Part shown: piece by piece, positions 10,612-23,170 of the stretch
Layout: each line of letters begins with the position of its first letter
Position numbering within the stretch: the stretch's first letter is position 1
Assembly (NCBI GenBank): GCA_027186245.1
Contig: CP114498.1
Coordinates: 6,827,501-6,891,500, forward strand
Length of the DNA stretch: 64,000 nt
DNA from: Coriaria nepalensis
Taxonomy: Eukaryota > Streptophyta > Magnoliopsida > Cucurbitales > Coriariaceae
Direction of reading: 5' to 3'
Translations under genes and position numbers: made by a program
Notes under the pieces: generated by a model
What the model was told of the DNA's origin: nothing
Database searches by the model: none
Seen by the model: the letters and a program-made list of their open reading frames with translations, nothing else

Positions 10612-11891
10612 ATATCTGGAAAATCTTGTCCTCAATTTTTGTTCTGGAAGGTTCTAGAACTTAATGATGATATCATCTTTGTGAGTATACTTCCGTGTCT
10701 TCATTTTTCTCCCTAGACACCATATATTGTTTCATTTCTTTTTCTTTTTTTCTTTTTGGAGTCATTTTTACCCTGTTTCGGTTAATGCAAATTCTTTGAG
10801 GAGTGTACATTCTTGACTAGTAAAGCTGATTACTTATGGTGGCACTCCCTAGCTGCTGATCTTTCCAGATGTATATTTCCTACGTTCTTGTCTTTATCTG
10901 CTACATAAGATAATTTAGTTATGTGAAAGATGAGCTGCTTATGTATATGTAAATCAACCTTATATGTTTTCCGCTCGCTTAAAAACCAAAAAGGTGGATT
11001 AGGCTTTCTAATTCTATGTCAATTGAGTAAGATGGTTAACAACCTTTATCAGTATAACTGGGAATATTTCGATATCTTAATCGATTAGGTCCTCTGCATT
11101 ATATTTTAGTTTCGGCCTTTCAACTGGGCTAAAGTTATAGTGTATCTATTAACTAGTGATCGAGCAAACATGTGAATTGTGTTTGAAAATGGCTGTATGA
11201 GCAAACATGTGAATTCTTGTTCCTTCTATGAGAATTTTGTATCATCATAAGGTAGAGAAATCTTCTTGCATGGATTAAATCACCAAAATGAAAGCTTGAC
11301 TTAAAATGTCTAAGTTGCATTCTAATTTTGGTCGCTTGTTTTCTGCAGGTTTTGTCTATAATAACAGTTTCAAAAAGCTCGTGGCTGGGATTCAACTGCA
11401 TCATAATGTCCACATAGTTTTAAGAAAAATTAAGAAAGATGGGCTAGCCAGTTGTATCTTTCAATAAACCTCGTATCTGTTAGTAAACTAAACTTCCCGA
11501 TGGACAAATTCTAATGATGTTTCTTTTGATGATGTTTTCTTACAAGTTAAGATGATCCCAAGAATTGAAATTGGCAATGAGACTGAGTATACACACCTGT
11601 TTTGGTAAGAATATAGTAGGTTCGAAGTTGTCACTTCTCTAAGTGGGTCATCTTTTGTTTATAGTTTTTTCCTTTTTTTTTTTTTTTTTTTTTTTCTTTT
11701 TTCCTAAAAAATTTGTCATACTTGTGAGCAGGGATAAAAGGTAAGTTAGAATCTGGTTCTACTCCATTCACAAAAACAGAAAAGAGAGAGATTGTTGAAC
11801 CTTGTAAAAATAAATTAAATAACCACCTTCTTTTCGTGCCACTCTTCCAATATCTTACCAACATTTATCTAAGAAATAGTCCATATCATCT
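10612..11891. other. Intergenic region between PPR and LAP6/PKSA genes
   Basis: No coding sequence is supported. It holds the presumed PPR 3' UTR, pyrimidine-rich runs, a poly-T run at about 11672-11695, and the upstream region of the polyketide synthase gene. Confidence 0.5.
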
Positions 11892-11899
11892 CTATATAG
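11892..11899 (+). promoter_or_regulatory. TATA-box candidate for LAP6/PKSA-like gene
   Basis: CTATATAG lies about 75 bp before the ATG at 11970. This leaves room for a short 5' UTR of roughly 40-45 nt. It is a sequence-only prediction. Confidence 0.45.
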
Positions 11900-11969
11900 A
11901 TTCTGAGAAAATCCCACTTGGGTTTCATCAAGACAAAATCCAATCTGCTTGCCTTGAAACCTTCTAAAG

Positions 11970-13270
11970 ATGTCAAAAGTAAATGGAAAAGGCAACGGAA
12001 ATGGCGATGGCGCTGTTCCGAGATCCAAGCGACTTCCAACTCCAGGGAAATCCACTGTTCTTGCCATAGGAAAAGCTTTTCCAAGTCAGGTCATTCCTCA
12101 AGAATGCTTAGTTGAAGGCTACATTCGTGACACAAAATGTGTAGATGCCTCCATCAAGGAGAAATTGGAGCGTCTCTGTAAGCTATTTATAAATTTAAAA
12201 CATTTTTTTTTGTCATGTCTTATTAATCTTATCTTCTTCTTCTTGCTTATATAATCTAATTTACAATTCTTTATTCTATTTTAAAATTTTTCAATAAAGG
12301 TAAAACAACCACCGTGAAGACGAGGTATACAGTCATGAACAAGGAGATCTTAGACAAGTATCCCGAACTAGCTACCGAAGGCTCAGCCACGATCAAACAA
12401 CGGCTTGAGATTGCAAATGAAGCGGTTGTCGAGATGGCTCTTGATGCAAGTCGGGCATGCATCAAAGAATGGGGCCGGACTGTTCAAGACATAACTCACA
12501 TTGTTTATGTTTCTTCAAGCGAAATCCGCTTGCCGGGTGGTGATCTTTACTTATCAAGCAAGCTTGGTTTGAGGAGCGACGTGGGCCGTGTCATGCTATA
12601 CTTTCTTGGTTGTTATGGAGGTGTTACGGGCCTTAGAGTAGCCAAGGACATAGCGGAAAACAATCCAGGAAGTAGGGTTTTGTTAACTACTTCCGAAACT
12701 ACCATTCTCGGTTTCCGCCCACCGAACAATGCCCGCCCTTATGACCTTGTGGGGGCTGCACTTTTCGGGGACGGAGCAGCTGCAGTTATTATCGGGAGCG
12801 ACCCTATTCCCGGAAAAGAGTCTCCCTTCATGGAGCTAAACTATGCGGTGCAACAATTCTTGCTGGACACTCATAATGTGATTGACGGGAAGCTTTCGGA
12901 AGAGGGAATAAACTTCAAGCTTGGGAGAGATTTGCCGCAAAAGATTGAAGAGAACATTGAGGAGTTTTGTAAGAAGCTTATGGGGAAGACGGATTTGAAG
13001 GACTTTAATGAGTTGTTTTGGGCAGTTCATCCGGGCGGGCCCGCGATTCTGAATAGGTTAGAGAAGACTCTCAAGTTGGATAGTGGGAAGCTAGAGTGTA
13101 GTAGGAAGGCTTTGATGGATTATGGGAATGTTAGTAGCAATACTGTGTTCTATGTCATGGAGAATATGAGGGAGGAGCTCATGAAGAAAGAGGGAGGGGA
13201 AGAATGGGGCCTTGCTTTGGCATTCGGACCGGGGATTACTTTTGAAGGTGTTCTTCTTCGAAGTCTTTAA
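11970..13270 (+). CDS. PKSA/LAP6: Type III polyketide synthase A (LAP6/PKSA, anther-specific chalcone-synthase-like)
   Basis: There are two exons, 11970-12177 and 12300-13270. The intron has GTAAGC and AAAG borders and splits a cysteine codon (T|GT), the position conserved in the chalcone synthase superfamily. The product is 392 residues. The catalytic triad is present: Cys174 in YFLGCYGGVTGL, His313 in AVHPGGPAIL and Asn346 in YGNVSSNT. Near the C-terminus is AFGPGITFEG. KTRYTVMN and the overall sequence match Arabidopsis LAP6/PKSA (395 aa) rather than true chalcone synthase. The known family enzyme condenses medium/long-chain acyl-CoA with malonyl-CoA in tapetal cells to give alkyl-pyrone precursors of sporopollenin. 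All key residues are intact, so a working gene is expected. An LAP5/PKSB identity is less likely. Confidence 0.93.
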
Positions 13271-13579
13271 GTGTGTTGTCGGTTTTTTCTTTTGAAAGTG
13301 TTTGATCGGTTTGCTATAAAGGTTGTTTACTAAGATTAAAGACTGGTTTGTTTTTTAGATTCTATGGAAAGAAAGAGATAATTGAATTGATATGTGTAAT
13401 GCAATTTGATGTTCTTCATATACTTATCTGGTTACTTGTGCTTTAGATATTAGTAATTCGTCCAATAATAAAAATTTATTAATAAATTATAATTTATTGT
13501 CTTTTTTTCAAAATGATGAAACTGCTTTCCACTCAAGACTGTTATTTTTTAAAAATATATTCTAAAAACTTATAATTAA
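13271..13579. other. 3' flank of LAP6/PKSA-like gene
   Basis: AT-rich presumed 3' UTR and spacer. AATAATAAA-like sequence near 13463 could serve polyadenylation. No gene is seen. Confidence 0.4.
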
Positions 13580-15560
13580 ATCTTCATTATGAGTTATATG
13601 TTGATATAAATGACCTACATGCTCAAAATCTTTTTATACATAATAATGGTTCAATCAATTTCGACTTTAATGAAATAATTCTATCTTCAATAACTCTCTC
13701 ACATACGCTAAATGCTAATATAGAAGAAACCGTTGAGATAAGAATAATGAATACATTTCGTGCAAATCGTGTTAGTATAGGAAACCGTGCTAGTTTTTTT
13801 TTCCCACCAATTCAAAAGACATAAGGATTTTGAATCATTTAAATATATCTCAAAAAATGCAAAATTAGTTTCGAGATATTTCTAGAGTTCCATCATAGGT
13901 TATGTTATTGTTGACAATTGAATTATAGAACTAGAATTGGAACCGGAACCTATTACAAAATTTCAACTCTTCCTCTTAAGTCAAATCTCTTGTTCTCGTG
14001 TATGTGGTCGCAAGTATCTCTACTTATTTTCATAAAGATCAAAAACTTTATATAACTTATTAGTAGTGTTAGTAACAGTGGAAGAATAATCAATATTTAT
14101 ATGTAGACTCATAAATGTAAAAGTTTTTATTCAACCTGTTAACTTAACTTTGTGATCTAATATAAAAACAAAAGAATATAATAGTGAAATTTTCTTCCAA
14201 TATTTTTCAAATTTTGAAACCATTTTCTCAACAACAAACTTAAACATGTCATCATTATTATAGATCTAAAACAAACTAGTCATTTCAATAAGTGAATACA
14301 AAATAAGATGAGATGTAGGATAATAAACATCTAAAAATCAAACTGTAAAATCATAAAATATTTCTAAAATACATACAAAATTTCCAACTATATCTCAATA
14401 AAAAATACTCAACATAATAGGAGGATTAAAAGAATAAAAAAAAACCACTAGTTGTTTTTTTATGTGGGATGCCACTTTTTAATATCAAATATATGGAATT
14501 CTACCATACCGATATATCAGTTCCAAACGTTCAAGTTTTTATATTGAATGTTGTATTGTATCTTTTAAACCTAACAACTTAGGATTCGAATCGAATCTAA
14601 GATAATACAAATCAAATTTTATCAATAGAACATTTTACTTGTTGTTCTTTCATACTTGATTTTACAATGAGATTTATAAAGAGGCATATACATTGTTGAT
14701 ATAGGAACAATCCAACGTTATATTGGCAAAGATGTGATTCAAATAAAAAGACGGTCTTTATGTTTACCGTAGCATTATTCAAAGTTATAGATATTAACGA
14801 CCTTTGATATCAAACTCACCAAAAACTCATTATTGAATCACATATATTTTCACTAGTATGTGATTCATCTATAACTCTAAATCCTATTATTTTTTTTATT
14901 TAAGGTTTATTCCGAATTTAAGTAATGAATATCAGCACATAAATAATCTGGTTTAGAACGTGTATTCCAAATATCAGAAGTCAAGCTAAAAATAAGATTG
15001 AAATCACCATATTCTATTTTTAATTCATCACTTTTTTTTTCCAAAAATATGCAAATATGTCAAATCTAGTAACACTTATACTTCTGCTCTTATATTATGG
15101 GTTATATGCTCCTCTAATATGTTCTTTGTAATAAACAGTTACCATAATTAACAGGACAATCAGTAGTAGCAATAAATCTAACCAGAGATTCTTTAGCAAC
15201 CATTAGATCATAAGTCCATGTAGCTATTGTATCTTTAGTGTTAAAATTTAGTTTAGTTTGGTTTTTACCTACACCAACTTTAGCCATGCATTGTACTTTA
15301 TAGTGTATCAAGTGATTAGTTCTATCTTTTAGAGTTGCGGTCAAAATCTCTTTGCAATACTTGCATATTATACCTTCAATGTCTCCGTCTTTCTTATTTT
15401 TGTGTGAAACTATGTCAAACGTATTCCAAACATTGAATGTTAGTTTATTACATTCCTTTTAGTTTTATTTACGAGCATTGTATTTGTGGTAGAATCAATA
15501 TCTTCATTTCTTCCATCAAATGGTGGTGGTAGTATATCAAATGGTGATGGACCTAATGGT
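13580..15560 (-). pseudogene. Second decayed hAT transposase (minus strand)
   Basis: Read on the minus strand, 15420-15114 gives a BED zinc-finger-like start: EVWNTFDIVSHK, then IICKYCKEILTATLKD, HYKVQCM, and the usual QTKLNF linker. Near 13720-13590 the hAT C-terminal domain is recognisable as AFSVCERVIEDRIISLKSKL followed by EPLLCIKRF. A weak FDIKKWHPT block lies near 14480. Many stops and shifts interrupt it. It is a different, more decayed copy than the one at the window start. Confidence 0.75.
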
Positions 15561-16199
15561 ATTCACTATGAATTTTAACCCATTTCACCGTAAAGATTTT
15601 GCTCAAATTGATTTAAAGAGTTGAAGTTAAATTGTTGTTGATTTAAGAGTAAATGATTAATCATAAAAATATAAAATAAATAAAATTTTAACTAAAAGAG
15701 TAAAGTATTATCATTAAGTATAATAATAAATAATAATATTATTAACATAAAAATTAACAATTAAGTACATTGTCTTAAGAATTGAGATTAAGGATTCTAG
15801 AAATATGAGATAACTTAAGAATTATAGAAGATTAATTATAATCTAGAAGGATTTAAGAGAATAAGTATAGAGATTAAACTTTAGAGTATTAAAGATTATA
15901 ATAGTACTTAATAAGAGTAATAGGAATTAGAGAACATAGATTAGCGATTAGAGAGAGAGTGTGTGAAGAAATTTATGATGAAGAATTAGAGGGAGAGTGG
16001 TCTTTATAGAGAAATTTTGGGGGGATGGGAGAGGGAGGAGGGAAATGGGGAAGAGAGAGAGCGAGATTCAAAAAATTATTATAAGATGAGAGTAAAATAG
16101 AGGAGAGAAAAAGTAAAATGATTAAAATTTTAAAAATTAAAAATTAAAATTAGGTTGAGTCGGCTGACACACCCGACCCATTTAGTACGAGAAAAAAAA

Positions 16200-16469
16200 G
16201 TGAATTCAACTTTAAATTCATTTTAGGCAATAGGGCTCTAAGGCCTAAAACCTTATAAGGCTTAATCCAAAGGCCCTAAAAAGGCCTAATCGGACTAGCT
16301 TAGGCAGTCCAGGGTGGCTAGGGCTCAAACAGTAGACTCGGTCAGATCGGCTCGACAGCCCTAATTTCATGTTTGAACTTGGCACATATAGTTGGGCTTT
16401 GGGTCGGGCCAAAATCACGGACCGAGAGCTGGTCCAGCTGGTTCGACCCATTTTGATATCTCTAGACAA
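16200..16469 (-). mobile_element. Probable 5' terminal region of the minus-strand hAT element
   Basis: The segment ends (on the minus strand, begins) with TAGAGATATCAAAATGGG, typical of hAT termini. It is GC-richer than its surroundings and includes GGGTCGGGCC-like blocks. It sits at the expected side of the transposase fossil at 13580-15560. No matching opposite end was found, so the element's extent is uncertain. Confidence 0.4.
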
Positions 16470-16599
16470 AAATTGGAAGAATTTATTTATAATTCATAAA
16501 ATATCAAAAAATTTCCATGTAATATCAGTAAAGCATAACGATGCATGTTCAATATGCCCTAATAATCATTATATTTGTAATAATGACTAATAAGGCAAA

Positions 16600-18905
16600 G
16601 TTATCATTTTTGTCCCTAAACTTTATTATTTTATTCATTTTTATTTCTAAACTTTCAAATAATTCAGTTTCGTCCTTAGAGTTTTGAAAATATTTTATTT
16701 TGGTCCTTATAAATGAAAGTAAAAAAATGATATCACAAATCTATGAATATTAAAATTAAAGTATTCCATATCATTAATGACGTTAATATCCTTAAAAATT
16801 AATAATTTTTTTGTAACTTAATTTATAAATTTTAATCAAGCTTTATTAATATTTTTTTTAATTTAGGGTTGAGGAATTGGTCGGATTCGACCGTTTCTCA
16901 GCCAGATCGGTCTATAGTGATCTTCGAGTCTTAGTCGGATTAGGCCAAATTGGTTGGGTCTCGATCAAGTGACCAATTCGATCAAGATCCGATCTTTTAT
17001 TTTTTCGAAAAGGGTATAGTTTGGTATGTAGTATTAAATTCAAAGATATATAAATATAGGAAGTAATAAACATAATTAATGGAAAATTTGTATATTTTAT
17101 TAATAAAATATGTACTTTAAGAAAAGTCAAATTAGACTTAATACTCTTAAACTAACACCCTGTTTGAAAGTTCTATCTTAAACTATACAAAAGTAAGACT
17201 TTATCCCTTTTTAAATTCAAATTCATCATATTTTATATTTTTAATCACAAAATTTGATTTTTACACTTTTTAACTAGTTAATTATTTAAATCAATTTTTT
17301 TTTAATCAATCCACTCCTTCACCACCACCACCACCAATCCCTCCACTACCTCCGCCTTTCATTGCCATCGCTGTAAACAATTTCAAATTATAATTTTTAT
17401 ATTCTTAACTTTTATTTTTACATTTTCAATCTCACTTTAATTATTTTTTATCTTGTTGTCCCTTAACACAACCTTCTTCACCGTCCTCCATTACGGTCGC
17501 CACCCACCATAGCCACCCTTCACTGCTAAAAAATAATTCTCTCTCTCTCTCTCACTGGATCTTTATTGAATCATACGAAATCTAATTTTATTTCTTTTTT
17601 CTAGAGAGAGAGAGAAATAGAGAGAGAGAGTTATTTTATAGTCAAGAAGAGCGGGAGTGGCAATAGAGAAAGGTGAAGAAATTTATTTTAGGGATGAATA
17701 AATAAAAAATAATTAAGTGAAATTGAAAATATAAAATTTAAATTTAAGGGTATGCAAATAAAAATAAAAATTATTTCCAACCGTAGTGGTTGAGAATTGG
17801 TGGAGGTACCGGTGAAAGGGTGGAATGATGAAAAAATAATTGAATGTAACTAAGTGAATTAAAGACACTAAGAATAAAATTTTGAGGTTAAAATATTAAA
17901 ATATGATGAGTATGAGAATAAAAAAAAGTTTAAAAAACATGTGACGGGGGAAAAGTCTTTTTTTGGGTAGTTTCAGGGGGTCCTTTATGAAGTATAGTAA
18001 TTTAAGGAGGATCTCTTAAAAATAGTGGTAGTTTAAGGGAGTTAAATCTAATTTGATAAACATAAAAAAAGTTAGTGAAAAGTTCATTCAAGAAAATATT
18101 TATTAATAAAAATACCTGAAAAGAAAAAGAATTATATTAATTAATAAATAAAGAGAAATTCTATACAGATTATTATAAATAAATTAAAAAGATCATATGA
18201 TCCGGTCAAATTTCAGTTGAATCCTAAATCCAAAAATTGATCCTTTTCTTTTTTGAAAGTGATTTTTTTTAATGAAATTAATGGTAACTTGAATTGTTAT
18301 TTTTAATAATTAATAATGAAATATGTATTTAAGGAAAAATTAATGGAAAATTCATTTAAGAAAAAAAAAAATGGAAATTCTTTAAAAGGAACTATGTTTA
18401 GAAGAAGAAAAAAATTATTCAAAGGAAAAAAAGTCGGTTTCAAAATCAAATCAAGTAAAAAATTTAAAAATTTAAAATGATAATAAATAATAAGAATAAA
18501 AATAAAATAAATCAGATTTGATTGGACCTAAAATTCGAAAGAATCCGGACCCGTTCATACCCATCCAACTTAAGAGATTTTTAGACCAGAAGGATCCAAC
18601 CGACTCGGTTCCTTTTTGGCTCCTCCCTATTTCTTCCATTTATTTTTGACTCTTTATAAATTTAAATCTCAATAAAAATTAATTTAATAATTATATTACT
18701 GATATTAATGATATTTTAAATTGTTGGGTATTAAATCTAATATTCATAAGACTTTAGAAGTCATATTTGTACTTAACATCTACAAATTTTATTCTAATGA
18801 TGAAAAATAAAATATTTTAAAAATGAAAATAAATTATTTAAAAATTCATGAACGAAAATAAATAAACAGAAAAATTTAGAGATGAAAAATGATAATTTAA
18901 TAATA
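16600..18905. mobile_element. Terminal-inverted-repeat DNA element, non-autonomous, about 2.3 kb
   Basis: The left end from 16600 (TTATCATTTTTGTCCCTAAA, then repeated CCTTAGAG/TATTTTATTTTGGTCC blocks) is matched in inverted form by the right end from about 18905 (minus-strand TTATCATTTTTCATCTCTAA, then TTTATTTTCG and AAAATATTTTATTTTT). The weaker similarity continues for about 250-300 bp on each side. There is no coding sequence of its own. The long degenerate TIRs suggest a Mutator-like non-autonomous element. A second inverted-repeat element lies inside it. Confidence 0.55.
17160..18000. mobile_element. Nested inverted-repeat element inside the 16.6-18.9 kb element
   Basis: About 200 bp at 17160-17365 (CATCATATTTTATATTTTTA ... 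TTCACCACCACCACC ... CCTCCAC) recurs inverted at about 17775-17990 (minus strand CATCATATTTTAATATTTTA ... TTTCACCGGTACCTCCACC). The centre holds (TC)n and (GA)n tracts that are themselves complementary. It encodes no protein. Confidence 0.5.
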
Positions 18906-19037
18906 ATAGAGGATGCTCTTAGTATATAACTTCCGAGCACTAGTTAATACATGCATGTTATTGTTTGAGCCAGCGATATATTCGTTTTCTTTACCATGCT
19001 TTATATGCCCTCGCTTAATTTTGAGCTTAAGAATAGC

Positions 19038-20586
19038 CTAATTGGTATTCTTCCACTTAAGTGCCAACTCCAAAAGTGCCTTTGTGGACGAACCATCTTT
19101 GCCATGAGCCTTTTCTGCGGCATCCTTTAGGTCCTCCATGCGCTGACGCACCCTTTTTCCTTCGTCACCTTTCGTTAGATCCTTCACAACTTTTGCGATT
19201 TCTTGTCTCCCTATCACTCCATTTTCACTAGCTGTTGGCCTCAATGCCACTCTTAGATCCTCCACTACCTCTACAGCATTCATTTTTTGTTCTGCAAACA
19301 GCGGCCAAGCGATCAACGGTACACCATGGACAACACTCTCAAGTGTTGAATTCCATCCACAATGACTAATAAACCCTGCAAATATTTTTTTTAAAAATTA
19401 ATGATCATACAACTTAATTTCAAAAAGAAAACAAAGAAATAATAATAATAATTATTATTGTTTATAGCAAACCTGAGGTTGACTTGTGAGCAAGAATCTG
19501 AATTTGTGGGGCCCAAGAGGGCACCACTAGACCCTTGCCATTGATCCTTTCCAAAAACCCATTTGGTAAGAACCCTAAATTAGGGTCTTGATCTTGGTCA
19601 TTAACCTTACTAGTAAGGTATGCTGCGTTTGAGGATTCATTGTTAGGGTTTCTCACAACCCATAAGAAATTTTCACCACTCATTTCCAACCCAAATGCTA
19701 ACTCAGTTATTTGATCACAAGAGAGGGTCCCGCCACTCCCAAATGACACAAAAACAACTGACTTATCTGGCTGTTTGTCCAACCATTCTATACAGTTAAA
19801 GCCATCCTGATCGGCTTCATTGATAATTGAACCTTTTTGGATTATAGGTCCAATAGGATAAACAGGAGGGTGGGGATTATACTCTGCTCTTTCCTCCTCT
19901 TTCATAGCCTTTAAAGCTCCTTCCTCCAAATCATCGAAGCTATTAATTATAATACCATTTGCTAAATTAAGCTGCCTTGCATTGTTAAGGATGAACTTGT
20001 AAATCCCACTTGTCCTATCTTGGACAGGATCCAGAAGGTCTCTACCATGAATTGGTATGCACCCTGGAATTTTCACTGGCTCTTTCAAGTTGCGAAATTC
20101 GCACTTGGTTTCCTCGTCCAACTTTGGTAAATGAAAGAAGAAGGATAAGCACATAGCATTTGATGTGAACAAAATGTACGGTGGGATATTAAAGTACTTC
20201 TTAGCGATATTTGCAGATTCAATTCCGAATGGATCGATAACAAAAGCGGATATTCGGGTAATTTGGTTCAATGACTTGAGCTTATCATGGATAGAGGGAA
20301 GAGAACGAGAAATTGCGATTAGTATTTGTGTGGAGGGATCAGTGGCTAATTGGGCCGGAAGATCTTCCAAACTTGTTGGAGGGAGGAAGATAGAGGTAAT
20401 GGCTGGTGGGAGGGACTGGATTAGGGTTTGCATGGATCTGGGTGGGGGCCCAATTGAGGGAATTATGCAAGTGATACAGAAATCTTGATGAAGATTAACA
20501 AGATGTTTAGCGAATTCTAGGTGTGGGATAAGATGTCCCATTCCTGGACTAGGAAGGATTGCTATGTGAGTTCTTGATTGTTCCAT
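19038..20586 (-). CDS. UGT72-like UDP-glycosyltransferase (hydroquinone/phenylpropanoid glucosyltransferase type), two exons
   Basis: Exon 1 is 20586-19473 and exon 2 is 19375-19038, with a 97-bp GT-AG intron; the product is about 483 residues. The family catalytic His is His18 in SPGMGHLIP, and a likely partner Asp sits in FVIDPFG. The PSPG donor box runs from [10 protein letters not shown] to PLFAEQ, 44 residues ending in Gln, which usually goes with UDP-glucose; its [10 protein letters not shown] core is intact. The sequence resembles UGT72B enzymes, which glucosylate small phenolics in the cytosol; the actual acceptor is unknown. An upstream in-frame ATG at 20610 is disfavoured: a TATA candidate at 20631 would leave it upstream of the transcript start, and the ATG at 20586 aligns with the paralogue at 29.9-31.3 kb. 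The intron splits the PSPG box. Confidence 0.9.
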
Positions 20587-20630
20587 GGTGCGATAGGCTG
20601 GTTTGATCACTCAGATGAAGCACTGGTTAA

Positions 20631-20637
20631 TTTATAC
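20631..20637 (-). promoter_or_regulatory. TATA-box candidate for the first UGT
   Basis: On the minus strand GTATAAAT lies about 45 bp upstream of the ATG at 20586. Transcription would then start near 20600, which favours that ATG over the one at 20610. Confidence 0.4.
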
Positions 20638-21029
20638 ATAGAGAGGGAGTGATTTGATTGTCATGATCATCTCATCATCTGCTGCTAGGTGGTTTGGATT
20701 GAGGTTGATTTTATGTTCAAGTTTGTTAGTAATATCTGCTGTATTCACGCCGTTAATCCTATATATGTGAACATGTTTTTGATTTGGTATTGAATCTAAT
20801 TTCAGTCTTTCAACTATAGGTAAGAAATTATGTGTTAATTAAAGTCATGCGTTATATGATATTCTTAATTTCAGCTGTTTTTCTTCGTTTGCTGTTTTCG
20901 ATTGGTTACGAATTAAGGTGGGAAATGGGATAATCGATATATATTCACCTAGTAATTTGGGATTTCATGAAAGTAGGACATGCTCTTGTGATTTGAAAAT
21001 GAACATTAATTCTCATTTGGGTTAAATGT

Positions 21030-22245
21030 TAAAAATTCCTTGCATTTCTATTTGGGGCGGGTTTTTCTGCATTTCATATTGATGGTAAAAAATCTCCTAT
21101 ATTTTAAAATATTTAAAAAGACTTTTTACATTTTATTTATGGCACAAAAAGCCCATTACATTTAATCAATTGTGCCATATATTCTCAAGGTCATGTTTGA
21201 TTCGATTCTTCGGTGAGAATGGATTTCATTTCATAATTTGGTTTAAATAAATGATGAAGTTATAATAATTTTCAATTCCCATTAAAATTAGAAAAAAAAA
21301 GTTATTCTTTCATTCCCACTAAAAAATATATTTTTAATAAAAATCACAGAAAGTATCCAATTACATGAGATTTTTTCCGTATTTTATAAATTTAACTATT
21401 ATATTTGAATAAATTTTTAAACTTATTCTTCAAATAGACAAAAAAAAAAATATTTTTCTCATTCTTATTCCAAGTCATTCCCTTGTAACCAAACATATAA
21501 CAAAAAATCATCATTTTCATTCTTATTCATATTCTCATTCGTACAAAGAAATCAAACCAAATATACCATAAGCGTAAAATTCAATCTTTTTAACTAAAAG
21601 ATTAATGACATGGCATGCCATATTATTTAACAAAAAAAAAAAGATAAATCAACTTTAACTTGTACCTTTAAATATTTCACGTTTAATTTTTTTTTTTTCA
21701 ACTTTTACCTTCCTCCCCAATAAATATATATATATTTCTTTAATACCCAATATTCTCTAGGAAAAATCTGAAAAATTAGATTTTCTAAGATAATATAGGA
21801 ACCCGACTTTTTCGAGTAACATTTTGATTCCAAAAAAATAAAAAAATAGATGCAAATTTTTTCAACTACAGTCCAAATTCTAAATGCGATTTCGCAATTG
21901 GAGCTTGAATCCAAATGGAAATCTCAATCTTTTCCTTTTTGGTAATCCATCTAGTTTATAGGATTTTGATGAAAAACTTTTGAGTATAAAATAGAAAAAT
22001 AAATTTATAGGGAGGAAAGTGAAAAAAAGATAAAGAATTAACTATTTAAAAAACTAACTTCAAATATATTTTTTAAACATGTCGCGTCAGCATGTTTATC
22101 ATCCATCCATTTGTGGAGAATGGGGAAATTAAACAGTTAGGAGTGTTTGGCACCTTTTGGAAAATGCGGTCGGGATTTGGCCCATTAAACAAAATGTAAA
22201 AGGATCTTTTTAAATATTTTATATGGAGGTTTTAGCTATTCAATA
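21030..22245. mobile_element. Inverted-repeat element about 1.2 kb, no coding capacity
   Basis: The left part (about 21085-21160, with ATATTTAAAAAGACTTTTTA then CATTTTATTT and GGCACAAAAAGCCC) reappears inverted at about 22150-22245 (minus strand ATATTTAAAAAGATCCTTTT then CATTTTGTTTAATGGGCC). The interior is AT-rich with no supported gene. Likely a MITE or larger non-autonomous DNA element upstream of the first UGT. Confidence 0.45.
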
Positions 22246-23170
22246 CTTTAAATAATTCATACTTAAAATTTTCATATTTTTTCTCTTTTAGTTCCTTTAC
22301 TTTTAGTTAGATCAATCTTGTACCTTACTATTCCAATCCTTTGGTTCAATAATTAAAAAAAAAAACATATTTCACTAAATAATTTTCAAAAAAGCCATAA
22401 ACTTTTTTATATATCTATTTATCTCATCCCTAATGGTCCCTCAATCTAGCACCACTGCAACTACATTAGGGTTCAACCAAATCCTTCAATATCTAAGGTC
22501 AAACTCAGATTCTTGAAGATATGGGCGAACTCAAATTTTGAATTATCTGAGTTCAAATTCAAATCTTTTATGATCTTACGAAACCAAATTAAATCTTTGA
22601 AGAGATAATTTGATAAAATGCCCTCTTTTCAACACTTGTTTTGCTAAATGACTCTCTTCTTCAATCTTTTGTTACATGACTTTCAAAATAAAAAAGTAAA
22701 ATAAAATGGAAAACAAGAAAAACAAAAAAAAAAAACAAGTTATGAGTAAATAACGAAGAACGACCATTAATGGAGAACATAGCTTTTGGTCAAGTAAGAA
22801 ACAATGGCTATTAATGGAGGATAACAAAGAACACTATTCTGGGGAAGATGAAAATCGCACGGTAATAAGTTCTAATCAAAGTTTGGGATTTGATTTTGAT
22901 GAAATTGGTTAGATCATGATTAGGATTTTTATTAAATTTGAGTTTTGAGTTTAATTTTTGAGAAATATGAGTTTGATTTTATTTAGTTTGATTTCGGTCT
23001 TGAATTTGATTATATTATCTTGATAATAGACAAACGAGACGACTTTTCTGCCCCAGTCCGTTATCTTGATAATGAACTGAGATGGCTTACTATCTCAATC
23101 TAAAATTTTGGTTAGTATATTGTGTGACTGTTAGTTTATGTGAATAAATTGAACATTTTTTTTTTGTTTT
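22246..23170. other. AT-rich spacer
   Basis: No gene seen. It may contain the 5' end of the MULE-type element whose coding remnant begins near 23180, but no clear terminal repeat was recognised. Confidence 0.3.

Noticed and set aside
11153..11413. 86-codon minus-strand frame between PPR and PKS genes
   Set aside because: No recognisable domain, odd residue make-up, and it lies in the presumed 3' region of the PPR gene.
12900..13030. Minus-strand 64-codon frame across the PKS gene
   Set aside because: Shadow of the polyketide synthase coding sequence.
20165..20488. 107-codon plus-strand frame
   Set aside because: Antisense shadow of the first UGT exon, which has family motifs on the minus strand.
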